A stretch of DNA of 64,000 nt. It comes from Cyprinodon diabolis (taxonomy: Eukaryota; Chordata; Actinopteri; Cyprinodontiformes; Cyprinodontidae). The first letter of the stretch is position 1. The number at the start of each line of letters is the position of its first letter. Under the pieces are notes generated by a model. That model ran no database searches, had not been told where the DNA came from, and was given only the letters and a program-made list of their open reading frames with translations. The stretch spans positions 21,588,474 to 21,652,473 of the forward strand of contig CM060065.1 in NCBI GenBank assembly GCA_030533445.1. The letters run 5' to 3'. This document shows, piece by piece, positions 38,901 to 53,900 of the stretch. The position numbers were made by a program, and so were the translations under genes.

Positions 38901-41900
38901 GCTGCTGAGCAGGTTCTGGTGTGCATTGGAGTGGGAACATGCCGTCCTCGAACGCTTGAGACTTGACAGTGCTCAGAGGGCTTTTTGGTGGGAGCAATGT
39001 GGACAGATTTCTCCTGGTGGGCACTTTCAGCAGCTTGTCTCCCAAATTATCAGGCTGAACTCCATCTAACAAAAAGAAGCGCAAAATTAATTAACAGACT
39101 TATTAGACATAAAATGCACTGTGGTAAAAATAATAACACAATCATGACTATAATCTCATATGAATAACATCAATTGGGTCCCTGAGCAAGACCCTTAACC
39201 CCACACAGCTCCCCGGGCGCCGCACAATGGCAGCCCACTGCTCCCCAAGGGGATGGGTTAAATGCAGAGATAAATTTCTCCAATGTGAGATCAATAATGT
39301 TCTATTTATTTATTTATAATTAAGCAATATTTAAATTCGAAATCTGATAATTTGAGGATTATTTGCTTGTGCAGATATTCTAAAGGCCCATTTTTTTGCG
39401 GAGAGAGTTAAACAACCAGGTTGGGTTAAATAATAATCAGATTATCTGGGTGCAAACATTAAAAAATTGCTCTTTGAACATATAAGAAAATGACATAATC
39501 CATGAAAAAGGAAAAGAATGGAAAAGCAAACAAAAGCTCTAGTTTACTGCACTCCAGTAATCAGTTATAAGAAGTGAAGTGCTCGCCCTGGGCTTAAGCT
39601 CAGCTTCAAATGTCACCATTTAGAAAAAGCATGGATCGTTTTTTTCCTTAAGTAATACAAAAGTGAGATCACTGATATCAGATTGGCACGGTGCCATTAC
39701 ACATCATGGTGCCTTGTTGTTGTTTATAAATGTTAAAATCAGAACAGGGTTGTGACATGCATTATTCAGCTAACAAGCAGCACTTTTTAAAAATAGATCA
39801 GCAAGTAGAGCATTAACAAGTAAGCATTTTTTTTTCTGAACTAAAGAAAACCGTTTTTTAAAAGTATATTTCCAAACTTTAAATAATTAAAGTGATCTGA
39901 AATAGTTCTTTGTCATTTTTCTCCAGAAACTACATACAGATGGGACGAATTGTTTCCTTTTGAACTTGCAATTAAAAAAAAATTTAACTGGCAATGATAG
40001 CTACAAATTCAAAGTGAGATTTCTGCATCACCTATCGACAGCTTTTATTTGAAAGATAGCAACAACTAAATATGGTAAGCGATGTGGAAGAGGTTAAATG
40101 AAAGTCTCTGTATCACTTTAGGTGCACTTTAACAATCCTGGCATTTTCCTGCAAAGGCGTGGTGGAGGCTTAAAAAAGAAAAATGCCAGCACATAAAGGA
40201 AGTGAAAACACGAAATGCTAAGGTGAATGACTGATTTATACTATTCCACAAATATCCTATGCAATTTTTAGCAAACGTGAGTCATACTTGAGACAGAGCT
40301 CTGTGTGAGGAATCAGTGATAAATAGCCCCTTTCCTGTGGCAGAGGAGATGTCCCCAGCAATAAATGGCAGCACAGTTTCTTCAATCACATATTTTTGGC
40401 TAGTAGGGGATTAATACATGCATGAGTTGCTATTTCTGGTGGGAGCTGCACTGAATTAGGGTCGCCTGGTTGCTGCTGCCTGTTTTTTATAGTGCGCCGT
40501 TTCTGGTTGGTGGAGCAGGGGAGTTTACGTCTGTTGACGTTTTTTCCTGCCCTGCTGTGGATCTGCATTTTCATGAATGAAGCTCAAGAGGGATTGGGAG
40601 GGTTAGATGCTAGACAGACCGAGGAAAAACATTTGAGGATAGGATGAAAAGAAATAAAGAGGGGGAAAATAGAAAACCAAATGCGTTTAAAGCACAAAGC
40701 ATACCTAAAAATGAAAGAACTTAAAGGCAAATTAGAGAATTTTATAATGAAATATTCATTAGGATAAAATATTAATTAAAAATAAAACCCCCACAAAGTA
40801 GATCCTGTAGCAGACAGGTGAAAGAAAAATTGTAGGACCATCGCAGGTAATGATTATTTCATTAAAATGGAGCCCACAAAGAGTTAATGTTCTTTCAAAA
40901 CCACAACCCTCACTAAAACCACTGAAATTTCATTGGCTTTGCAGACTGCAGGGTGGAGCCATTTCTCATAACATGGTGCAGTGACTACCATCAGGCTGTG
41001 AAAGCACTGAGGCACCGACAAACAGCAGCAGGATGAAAACAGGAGGAGTTTGTCAGAATAATAAAACGGGTATCATCAGTGAAAACAATCTTTACACAGC
41101 TGATAAAGCTGGCCAGCTGAACCACTGTGAACATTCTTTTTTTTTAAGGATTTATGATAAGCGTGTGAAATTAGTAGCTCAGTAAAATTATGATTAAATC
41201 ATAATTAAGAATCCATGAATGAGTATTTAACAGGTCAGTTTGAACAGTGACACTTTTAGGAGAGTTAACAGTAGAATATTTATGCATAGACGAAGCTTCA
41301 GATTAATAAATGAAAAAATTAAATGTCAATTAAAATCATTTACAAAAGCAGAGCCTGCATGTATCTTATGTGTTCCACAGAGACATTTTGACAAGATGGC
41401 AATTATAAGCATAACATGTGGTGGAGGTTTACAAGTATTTGATCCTGGGCTGTCCCCCCAACCCCCTCCAAGTCTGCTCACTAATTATAAAAAAACAAGC
41501 AAAAAAACAGCCTCTTAATTTGATCAAAGCTTTGTTTTAATGCAGTAAATTACACAACAGTGTGTGCTGATAAAACACACCAGGATCAAATATTGCAAAC
41601 AGATCAATTTCATTTACATCAACAGTTTCAATCTATGAGGGAAGCAACGATATATAGTGACAGATTTGGATAACTGCTACAATCATATCAAAAGTGATCA
41701 AGGGGGCATAGTCTCAGTATATTACTTTACAAATTCACTCACTTTGGTTGTATAGGTTTTTTTGAAAAATAATCGCATCTTAAAGGTGTATTAGTTATTT
41801 TTCTGTTTTGCGCTTCTTTTTCCTCTTTAATTTATGATTAAATAAAGCCCTTTTAGGAATAAGTACAATAACACCACCATGTGAGTGGAGCTACAACATT

Positions 41901-44900
41901 TAACATAACAGGTAATGGGGGCCAGCCAGGCAGGAACACCCAGTGGAGTTGCCAAAATAACCACAAAAAAAAAGGTCCAAGATGCTATGTAAAAAAGTTA
42001 AATATTTATTTCACTTTAAATATGTTAATTAAAAAAACAAACAAACGTCAAAATAGGGAAAATACTTTAATAGGTCTTGGACTGTAGTATGAATGTTGTG
42101 GAAACATCCAGTGGTTGCTGCTAAGTTGATCTATGTGACTATGCAAACCTACTAGTACTAGTATACAAATACAATGCCCTTAAAACAAAGTCGGGTTGTT
42201 TTATGCACTGAATTTGTCTTCATTCCAATAAAGCAGTTTTAACCTGTGACTTATCATTGATTCCCTGTTTGTGTTTGGTAGGAACAGTAATATCCTACCA
42301 AATTCATGAGAACCTAGATTTGCTGTAGAGGCTGGTCTCAACAACGCCTAGCCGTTGCTTTACCTCAAGGCATTGCAGGGCGGTTTGGATCTATTATGCA
42401 ATTGCGTCAATTGTCACCATCTGTTTAGTTTCACTGTATGCTGGTAGACGGCAAACTAGTCTGTTTCTGTCTGCTCACAGCACACGGTGCTTGAATTCTA
42501 TTTAGGCTCAAAAAGGTATATCTAAATACTAGCAATACAGATGCTTTGGGTTTGGGACCTAATTTTATCCTGATTAAACTGTTTTTGGTCTTTTTTTGGC
42601 AATTTTCTATCGTTTTCCACCATCGCAGTTTATCCCTCTACTGTCTGCAAACGTTAGCATTCCATTGCCTTCAACAAAAATCAACTTTGTGCATCAATTG
42701 CGGAGAAAGTCTAAGATTATTTGCATGCAGAAAGTGACTGCATGTACCATGAAACATCATAACCTAACAGTAATTAAACCCAGCATTCCTAACAGATTAT
42801 GACTGCACCCACAATCGTATTGCGATGACAACTATAATGCAATACATTGTGCAGCATCAGTCACTCTTAGCTTGGGTCTTTATGCAAGTCTTGGCTCAAG
42901 AGGTGAGAAAGATCATGAGAAGTGGATGCATCAACCCTATGTTACACATTAGATGGTTGTTTATGATCTGAGCCACTAGGAAAACTGTCAACGCATTTTA
43001 ACATTTAAACTTGCAGCCTCTTACAATTGAAAGCAGATGTAAGGGCCTGTATTCGGTTCCCCAGGTTTGTTTACCAATGGTTTCCAGATAACCTGTTAAG
43101 TCTTCAAAGAACAGCTCTATTTAGACTGACATCAAAATACTCAGAAATGGACTGGTAGAAATGGTTCAATAATTAGGAGACTTCCACAGGCAGTTGTTTG
43201 CAGAAGGTAACAGAGAGAGGTACATCTTTTAATAATTATAAATTCAGATGTGAAAAAAACATCTAAATTATTACAAAGAGTAACTCCCTGATGTGTATAC
43301 ATTTAATTTGTATTCATGAAACTGGTCTGGCAAAAATATTTTCAACTCATTTCCCTTATAATACCTCAATAAAACATAGTCCATGTGCCATAAATAATAT
43401 CCTCAGGGCCAAATGGAAAAGCTGTATTTCACAAACGTTTTCTATAACAATTTCCCAAAGGTTCTCCATGTTCTGCACACTCTGAATACAATTGCATATG
43501 AGTTTTTACCTCATTTCATTATTTCAATTTGGGCCTGGAAAGAATTTCTACAGCACAACCATAAATCACAATATATTACATGAACGACTTTTATTGTGTT
43601 TTTTTTTAAGTACTCAGAGAAACATCTTCAAAGCTTTAAAAGGGACTAAGTGGAATTTCAGACTTGCTCATAAGCATTTGAAGTTTATATTGCATTTAAA
43701 TAGTGTACTGATTTAAGAGCACTGTTCCAGCTGTGTCTTAATGTTTATTTGCTGAAGTGCGATGAAATGATTAAAGCCCTGATCTATTAAAACAGACTAC
43801 TTCTGTTTCTGTCAAAACATCTGTGTGACAGTTTTTTGATTATATTGCCAAGGCACACGGCCCTAGATGAAACACAAAAAGGGACAGTTTCTCCTCCATA
43901 CCGCTAGTAGACACTGAGTTCTTTGAAACTCAACAACTCGTGCACGATCACTCCCTGCTTAAAATGGCAGCCATTAGACAAACTTTTTAAAAAGTAGTTT
44001 AGAAAGGAGAGTGGTTATACGGTTACATCAGGTAGATGAATTCATTATGCTGTTTGCTTTTATGTCTCCTTGTTACAGAGCAGTGAGGACGGCTGTGCAC
44101 ACAACAACGAAGAAGGCCTGTTCTTTGAATCCTCACACTCTGGAACCTGTTTTTTTTAAATCGTGCAGTTGCAATGTAGACAATCAGCAGGGCGGTTTTG
44201 ACTTCAGTACAGCTCTGTGTGGGTTTTTCTATTCAGCAAAGACTGCAAACTCCAGTCAACCATTATTTGATTACTAAATTTGCTTAGGATTATTCTAATA
44301 ATCAGTTAATGATATTGATTGTTTCAGCCAAAGTGCATAGGGTCTAAAATGTCAGAAGAGATATTATCCAGAGAAACTGAGGTGAAGAGATGATTCAGAG
44401 GTAGGCAGAGCTAATAGATTACCAGCTGCATAAATCTAACAAGAGAAAGAAGGAAACTCATTTACCTTTTGGTTTTTGGGCTGCACTGCAGAGTAAGGCT
44501 CTGTTAGTGTGCCTCTCAGCACCTGAGAATAAGAGGAGAAATAAAAATTAACGAGTTATTGCTGTTATAATACAGCAGGTTACAGTATAACAATCCAAAG
44601 TCGGTCTGATTTGTATTCTATATTCTTGACAAAAATGTAAACGTGGCCTGACAAATGCATATTTTTAAGAAATCAAATGTAAAAGTAAAAAAAAAATAGC
44701 ATATTAGCTTGTTTTAAAAAAAATCAAATATCAAATATCTTAAAGTTTAAACTATGACAAACACAAGGCTCAGATTAATATTCCTATTCATATGTCACTG
44801 GATCCTTTGTTATACTGACATTTAATTTAATTAAAAGTCAACAAGAAGCACTTTCAGATAAAACAAGCAAACACTGGAGCAGAGGGGCAGGTGCAGTCTT

Positions 44901-47900
44901 TACTTCTAGACAAACACCAGTCACTATTGCGGTGGGCAATGCTGGCCAGCTCCAGTTCAGGCTCCACTGCCTGCCATACTTTTATGCGCCAAGAGTGGCT
45001 GGTGCAGCTAGGTCATGCTGGGATGATAGTTAAAAAGTTGCAGTCTCATGGCTCCGTCAGAACATCACTGACCCTGCACCAACACACCTGGTAATATTTA
45101 CTCTTTAACTAGGCAGCTGACTTTAATATTTACAGCTGTTGTAAAAATATCCAGATGTCACACCTGAATAAGTTGCATTGGAAACATTTTCAACAGTGCA
45201 GGTGGTCCTTTGAACCACAGACTGTATTAAGTCAACATCTCGCTTTAAAATGCATCAGAAAAAGCTAAGATGTCAGTAGAATTGCACCACACAGATCTAG
45301 TGTCTTCCCACAGCAGCAAAGTCTGGAGGCAAAATAGTCAAGGCTGTTGCACCTAGCAGAGGTTGTACAGCCGAACTGGAATAGGCACTAAAAGAAGAGC
45401 CGTTGCTTGGTGAACACGTTTGTGTGGTCGTTGAAAACACATGTTCTTAAACAGCAATAGAAAAAGCTGGTATAATGAGTGTTTTTCTGCATTTCAGCCA
45501 AACGTCTGTAAAATGTGCCGTACCCAGACGTCTTCTGATGAGAAACTGGCAACTTCAGCACACATAACATGAAACTAGCATAAGGAAGTAATCTCTGAGA
45601 CATTTGGAGCTCCTCTCAACTTCAGCTTTATGAGTAAAACTGTAATGCATAGAAAAGGAGAAGGAGCTGCAAGTTATTCTAATGTAACATTCCAACGCCA
45701 GTCGAGGCCTTTCAACCGGTACAGGTTTCCAACGTGGGGCCCCTACATGATTTTATGTGGCTCCATACCAGCAAATTTGATGGGCCAGAACAGGTGGCTA
45801 ATGTAGTTTAAAACTTATTTCTTTACATTTGAGGCATTTTTCTTTTTTATAAAGAAAGAAAAAAAGAGAAGGTAAATACAACTCAATTAAATTTATATTA
45901 ACAATCACATCACCGTTTATGGATTTAACTGATTTATTAAAGGTACATTGTGCAATTTAGAGAGTTAAACATACACATTTCTTCTTCCTTATGCATGCTC
46001 TTATAACTGCCTGTAAAATAAGTTTTCCCCTATTTACCACAGTTATCTTTATAGGGTCAATTAGTCAGTTCACAAGAGAGTAATTCAGATTGAATTCTTT
46101 GGAAATGTGTGTGGGAGTGACGCCCTGTGTGCTCTCCTTCACCTGTCACTTTTGCTGAATCTCCACCACTATTGCAGCATTAGGAAGAGAACACGGGCCA
46201 CTGTTTTTGAAGACGGATCATAAAAGACTTTCCACAAGTTCACCTTAAAGCCAATCAAGACTCCAGACAAAGTAAGAAAAGCAAAGTTTTGCAATAAGAA
46301 GGGTCAAATTGGAGTCTGATCAGGGAGACTCCTGTTGTGATGGGGTAGGTGGATAGCATCAGTATGGAGTCTAGCAGACACCTTCTGATACAATTTCAGA
46401 GAAAATGATTTTGTATCCTATTGTCATTCAGATGTGCATCATCAAGCACATATGAGATCAAGCTTTCAGCTAGCAATGCGTACAGGCGTACATTGTACTC
46501 CCCTTAATAAAACAATGCCAAATTGTATGCCCTGTTTTTTCCCATGGAACGTTCGTTCAAATGTTAAAAATTTTACAAGCAGCAGATGCTGGATTTGGAA
46601 AAACTAAACTTTTGCTGCTCGATGCGCCTCATTAACCGATCAGGGAACCTGATCTGCGAGCTAGCAGGGAGACAGACAGCGCTGCTGATGCAGAGCGCTA
46701 TGATCACTCCTCTGAAACTTTTTACTAAAGCCCAAATTAACTTAAAATGTCAAAATATGTTTGCTTTTATTATTCTGGTGCTTGCAGTTTAAGCCACGTA
46801 CATGACAAACGGTAACATCTACTTCCAGCTGACACGAACAGCAGGGGAAAACCTCCCAAAAGGTGAACGGGCTGCTGAGGATTTCCAGTGACAGCGGGGG
46901 TCTGAGCAGCTCCGACAGCGAAATATTTCAAGGCAGGATCGTAGTCTTGATGAAATGACTGACCAAACAATGTTTTGAGGTGGACTTTCTTGCTTAAAAT
47001 ATATTACAACTACTTATTACCAGCTAATAACAGCAAATATAACAAAGCATCTCTCTGCCATTGAACACAGGAGCAGCAGAAGCATTAGACACATCTATAG
47101 ACACTTTCCTGGACCTACTTCAGGAGCATCAAAGATCCTCTTTAAGCAAGTCTGACCTTAATGTGTACAAGCCAAAAAATGAAGCAGCACAAGCTTTTAT
47201 GAGGCGTGCGATGTGAACGTAGCATTACACTTTCTGATTGTTTGAATTTAACTATGAAACATAATGCTGTACCTGAAAACGATTAGGGCTGGGTAAAAAC
47301 ACTGATTTAATCGATTTTGAATCGATTTCTTAACATTTTTGAAAAATCGATGTCTAGGGAATGAAATCGATTAGTTTCTCAGTGACGCATGTGACGTTCC
47401 CATTCAAATGAGCAGGAAAGATGCACTTAAGATTACTTCAAGCCAGACAGCTGCAAATATAGCCAATAGGTTGATTGAAGACATTAACAAATGGAGGCTG
47501 ACCAGCAAACACCCTGTAGTTGTTACAGACAACACTGCAAATATGGTTTGTGCAGGGAAGATAATGCAGCTCATGCATGTCTGCTGTGTCACGTCTGCTT
47601 GCTCGACTGAGGCTTCACTTTTTCACTTTTCACAAACAAGTTTGACCCTTTGAGACAGTTTTGTTCACATCTCAAGTTTAAACTGTCCGATTTACAAGTT
47701 TGCACTTTGTGTTTAATATGACAGGGAAAAAATTAATTAAATACATGAGTATTTTAAGACACTTGAACCACTTTTTTTAAATTGTAAAAACAGATCGAAT
47801 CGAAATAATGGATTTAGAACTGTATGAATAAAAATCGAATCGATTCAGGACTATGGCGAAAATACCCAGCCCTAAAAATGATTTCTTTATGAAATAGTTC

Positions 47901-50900
47901 ACATAATCAGGCCAAAAGTAGTGTTGTAACAAAGACAAAAAGTTAGCTGCATTCCACCTCAAAATACCGGAAATAGTTTTAGAGAGTCTATATTTCAAAA
48001 TTCTCTGGGGGTCCTCTACACCGCACACCTCCTAAAGGTGTGATACACCAAGGTGTACACCCTATGAAATATTCCTAGCTAAAATCTTGTATGAGATATT
48101 TCGGTAAAGCCCCCAAAGAAAAGTATGAGGTGAAAAACTCTGATGTAAGAAATTAAACATTAGCAGATCAACAAAAAAGATTTTCCTTCTTAATAGGAAA
48201 AAAAAAGTATTTTAAAAAGAAACAATGACAAAAATACTAGGTGTTCCACATATTTTATATATTAATTAATGTAAATTTAGTTAAACGATGTATGCATAGA
48301 AGAAAGATAGATGAGAGATGTTAAGCCTTGGCACAGAAACCAGTACTGCTTTCCTGGGTGGTGCAGAAGGATGATGAGGGTGTGAGAGGCTGGGCCTGGG
48401 CTTTAATTCCAGTCCAACTGTCTCATAGTGCAAGGCATAAAGCTTTGGTGGAAGCTTACTGCTTTGCTTCACAGACTGCAGTCTTTTTTGTTTTCTTTTC
48501 CTGACTTCAGAGGCAAAAATAGTTTATGGCATTGGTAATATTGTGCTCTGGTCGGGCAACATCTTTTTGTGACATTGGAGGAAATGTTGTACGCATGTTT
48601 TCAGGTTACGATCTTATGTGTGAATAACGTAAAAAAACAAACAAAAAAATCCTATTGACTGAAATGTATCTTGACATTAGATTTGGCCACATTAATCAGC
48701 GCAGTCCAGAGACGGGGAGAAAAATTATATTCTGAGATTATTAAAAGAAGTCTACAAAGGTTGCTGCCCTTCTACTTTAGTTTTCAACCATATAGAAATA
48801 GGAATATTTATTGCTTCAATATCGATCTTATAGAAAAACTGGCAACACTGGTTTTTCCATTTATATATACCATATATATAAAGCATATATTTCGTATATA
48901 CTCTGGCAAGAGACATTTTTCCATGTCAACTTATGGTAAACTTTAGTAGTGATAAAAAACTACTAGACACATGATGATGTAAATGTTCAGAATGATAAAG
49001 GTATGCTGACTTACTGCAGGGGCTACTCTGGTGGTATTGCAGATGTGAGAAAGACAGGACAGGAGCCAGGTCGTTGTGGAGCCTAGTTGTTCTTGCTCGA
49101 CATGTTTCCAGTGAGCTGCCACCAATCGCTTCACTTTTCCCTTGCTGCTCTGTTCCTTCCTGATCTGCCCAGACCACACCTCTCTCCCGTAACACAATGT
49201 GCTCCACTTCTTGGTTTTCCATCTCATCTGCTACACTGACCAAGCCAGCACCATGCAATGCAGAGTACTGCCTACTGTAAGCAGGCAACAGGATGTTTAC
49301 CATTCTGAAACATAAAAGCAAGGTAAAAACAACATGTTCCATGTTAGAAAGAGCACTTTTCATTTGTGCAGTAGTCAAACAGAAATATTTGTAGTCAACC
49401 TACTTCTGCATGCGCTGATTCTCCTGATCCTGCAGAGTAGTGAGCTTCACCATTTGCTTGATGTGCTGTTTGAGATCATTCACTTGTAGCTCTAGTCTGT
49501 GGCAGTGCAAATCTTTCTCTAAAACCTAAAACAGAGAGGTTCAGAGCACAAATAACATGAAAAACTTTTCAAACACACAGAAAAATAAATACAGAAAAAA
49601 GCCCTGATTGGCAAAAACAAACACAAAAGGTAAGCTGAGGATTATTATATTAAGGTGAGGACATAAAGTTCTGTCCTCATACATGTTTGATCAGAAAAGC
49701 AGATAGTTCAGGTACGGGGAGAAAAAAGAAAGAGAGAATCGTGACGTAAAGAAACTACGAAGCAACAGCAGAGAGAACATTTGACCGCTGGGTGCGTCAT
49801 AGTTCTGGTTCAGTTCCTGGAAGAATGGATAAAGAAGAAAAAAAAAATAACATGGACATGGTTTTAGGTAACAAGCTGCTGTGAGAAGAATGAGCAAAGG
49901 GTATTGATTTATTCTCTTGACTGATCCACGAGTGAGCTGAAGAAATAAAATAAACATGCTTCTAATTACTGGGAGAGCAGATGGGGAGGAAACAAAGATG
50001 GTCACAGTGCCAGCAGAGACACAGAAAACCTTCCAAAATAAATAAACAAAAATCACTTAGAGATGCTATTTGACTAACGTGACCCACATTGTTACTTTTT
50101 CTTGGTATCAATTCTTCCTCATTTGCGCTCCTACATTTCATTCAGCCCCACATTACACATCTAATTTACCATATCATTTACCTTTACTGATCTGTTTTTC
50201 CCCAAAAGGCTATAGATAGCCTGTCAGCATGTGTCTCTAATGCCACCGTCATTAGTTGTTCACCTTTATAAAACAATACCTATAAATACGCTCCTTCAGA
50301 TTTACTGCGACAGCTCACCCCGAGTAGACAGTGGTATGCTATTAAGAAGGGCTTAAAACATATAGCTTTAAAGCCACAATTTTGTAAAACCATTCCTAAG
50401 TTTATTTAATTTGATGCTAGAGAAAGTGTCAGATTGAGCAGTTCTGCCCCTCCCCAACCTGTTGTTTAACATTTCTGTTCACTTATTGAAAGGAGGCTTC
50501 TATTGTCATGCAGGGTGAAACTAAAGCAGCACTTGACATCGCTCTTATTAAAGTAATGATGTTTTGAGACTACAGCTGGAAAACTACTAGTAGCATGTCT
50601 GTTAATCACCCGACTGTGAGGTGGAAACCTGAGCAGTGGCTTGACTAATTAACCTCTTAATGAGCTTTTAGTTGTGTCAATATTCAAAGAGCAGAATAGC
50701 AAAAAGGCTGTTTTCTTATTTTATTTTTGAAGTCTGCCAGAATTGAAGACTGCATAGATAATACTTATAATTTTAAAAATAACTTTTATCTAGTTTTTGA
50801 TTATAACTGATTAATAATCGGACCGCAAAAAGTCCCTTAAAGAAGATTTTTTTTTACAGATTATCTAAGTTTTTCCAGTTAAGGAACTCTGGATAGAGCA

Positions 50901-53900
50901 TATTGACAGACGAAAAAGTTTTTTCTAACTTATCTTTAATACAACCTCTCTTTTTTTTTTTTACAATGTTGATATAATTACTGCTGTAAGTAGCTTGCTC
51001 TGCCAGCTAAAGGCATGTTTTAGAGTCTGTATACCCCAGTTAACAGTTAATTGATGATAAATTAGTGGTTGTTTATTTCCAGAATAGATTAATACCCTAA
51101 TACTATAGTTTTTAACATTTCTTTTTTTAACTATAGTAATATGGGGATTTTGTTATCATATTGTGAGAATCTCATCCTGGCCCATTCATAGTTTAGATTG
51201 AAAAAGAAAACAATTTAGTAGTACAATGGATTTGGACAAGATAATTGTGTTTGTGATATACATAGAAACAGTTTCCAATATTACTAGATGTTGACAAAGT
51301 TTTACTCACCTCTGAGGTCGGATTATTTGACTTTAGCAGCTTAATCTCATTTTCAATGCGATGAAGCAAGCCATCATTTTCCAGGAAACGCGTCTCTTCT
51401 TCCTTCAGACGTTTGGATATGTGCTGGTGCTGTGTGCGTAAGCTGGCAATTTTTCGTTCGTGTTTACAAGTAGCCTGTTTAAATCGGAAAAATAAAAATT
51501 TCATTTTAACAGACCAATACAGAATCTTAAAGGATCTCTTTGATCTGAAATCATTTTTCAAAGTTATTAATCCTCTCAAATGGTGGAGATCTCATGACTG
51601 ATGAACATTGACCTTTTATTTCCTGAAATGCACTATAATAAGAACCATCAGAACAAAAAAGTAGAACGATGAGTAAGCAGTTTGAATTCCAAAAAGATCA
51701 TGCCGTGTGTGCATTAGTTACCTTTTCCATCTTTTCTTTGGCACAGAAATGTTGGACATGTAGGTTGCTCTCCTCACTGTAGCGCTGGCGCAGCTCATTC
51801 TCCTTCAGTCGCCTCTCCAGGTCCAGCTGCTCTCGTCTGATGTGAGCACGGCTGGAGAAGATGCTCCGCAGAGCCTCTGACACACTGGAGGGATGAGAAT
51901 TCCTTTTTTATTTATTTTTAAAAAGTTATGCTTTCTTTCAAACTGCTAAAGTAACTGGGATGAAACCAAAACATTTTTTTTGAAATTGGAATTAGAGGAA
52001 ACACATTTTGGCAACAACTTTTAAGCAACAGCAAGAAAAGATGACTTTCATTACGCAGCACAGCACAGGTATCAATCAGTGGAGGCTTAAAAGGCTCAAA
52101 GCTAGGAGTGATTGTATTGCACTTCTCTAATGATCTCAACATGCAACAAATCTAGGGGCTGTTGTGCTCAATTTTTACAGATGGTGTTAGTAGGTTATTC
52201 ATATAACTCTACTTCTGTGAGGCTGACAGAACTACATAATACTCGAAGACCTTGAAGCATTGTTACTATAAAAGGTAGAAAATTGAAAATTCCTCTAAGA
52301 CGACTAAGACAAGGCAATAATGTATGTACAATCTGCAGGGCATTAAATACTGATGAGAACAAACAAAACGGATTGAAACAGCATCCCTTAGGCTACTTTC
52401 AAAGGTGGACAGGGATACTTTTATCTGCATTAGTTTGCCAAATCAAATGCAAATCATGCCTTTTCCACAATACTTCAGGTTATATGTGCAGTCATGTTTA
52501 GGAAAATAACAATTGACTGACCATGAGACTCCAATCTATTTTGAAAAGGATCCCAGTATCAATACAGTGGGGCAAAAAAGTATTTAGTCAGCCACCAATA
52601 GTGCAAGTTCTCCCACTTAAAAAGACGAGAGAGGCCGGTAATTTTCATCATAGATATACCTCAACTATGAGAGACAAAATGAGAAAAAAAAATCCAGAAA
52701 ATCACATTGTCTGATTTTTGAAGAATTTATTTGCAAAATATGGTGGAAAATAAGTATTTGGTCAATAACAAAAGTTCATCTCAATACTTTGTTATATACC
52801 CTTTGTTGGCAATGACAGAGATCAAACATTTTCTGTAAGTCTTCACAAGGTTTTCACACACTGTTGCTGGTATTTTGGCCCATTCCTCCATGCAGATCTC
52901 CTCTAGAGCAGTGATGTTCTGAGGCTGTCGCTGGGCAACACGGACTTTCAACTCCCTCCAAAGATTTTCTATGGGGTTGAGATCTGGAGACTGGCTAGGC
53001 CACTCCAGGACCTTGAAATGCTTCTTACGAAGCCACTTCTTCGTTACCCGGGCGGTGTGTTTGGGATCATTGTCATGCTGAAAGACCCAGCCACGTTTCA
53101 TCTTCAATGCCCTTGCTGATGGAAGGAGGTTTTCACTCAAAATTTGACGATACATGGCCCCATTCATTCTTTCCTTCACACGGATCAGTCGTCCTGGTCC
53201 CTTAGCAGAAAAACAGCCCCAAAGCATGATGTTTCCACCCCCATGCTTCACTGTAGGTATGTTGTTCTTTGGATGCAACTCAGCATTCTCTCTCCTCCAA
53301 ACACGACGAGTAGAATTTTTACCAAAAAGTTCTATTTTGGTTTCATCTGACCATATGATATTCTCCCAGTCATCGTCTGGATCATCCAAATGCTCTCTAG
53401 CAAACTTGAGACGGGCCTTGACATGTACTGGCTTAAGCAGGGGGACACGTTTGGCACTGCAGGATTTGAGTCCCTGGCGGCGTAGTGTGTTACTGATGGT
53501 AGCCTTTGTTACTTTGGTCCCAGCTCTCTGCAGGTCATTCACTAGGTCCCCCCGTGTGGTTCTGGGATTTTTACTCACCGTTCTTGTGATCATTTTGACC
53601 CCACGGGGTGAGATCTTGCGTGGAGCCCCAGATCGAGGAAGATTATCAGTGGTCTTGTATGTTTTCCATTTTCTAATAATTGATCCCACAGTTGATTTCT
53701 TCACACCAAGCTGTCTATCTATTGCAGATTCAGACTTCCCAGCCTGGTGCAGGTCTTTATTTTTGTTTCGGGTGTCCTTTGACAGCTCTCTAGTTTTGGC
53801 CATGGTGGAGTTTAGAGTGTGACTGTTTGAGGTTGTGGACAGGTGTCTTTTATACTGAGAACGGGTTCAAACAGGTGCCATTAATGAAGGTAGCGAGTGG

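Larger units (their letters stand above)
46690..48095. repeat. paralogous repeat, copy A, interrupted by a hAT element
   Basis: This stretch aligns by eye with 57095-58395 in the same orientation. Shared strings include CTTCCAGCTG, TCTCTGCCATTGAACACA, CAGGAGCATCAAAGAT, AAAAGTAGTGTTGT and GTACACCCTATGAAATATTC. Divergence is substantial. Copy A carries a hAT insertion at 47284-47874. It lies in the intron between exons 10 and 9. Confidence 0.8.

Noticed and set aside
39054..39065. Alternative acceptor GTTCAG for kif18a exon 11
   Set aside because: It would only work with the other reading of the 57-nt exon 10, which conflicts with the strong A|GTAAGT donor of exon 9.
53154..53822. A 222-codon open frame on the plus strand
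   Set aside because: It is antisense to the transposase at 52781-53803. The same shadow appears in the 63122 copy.
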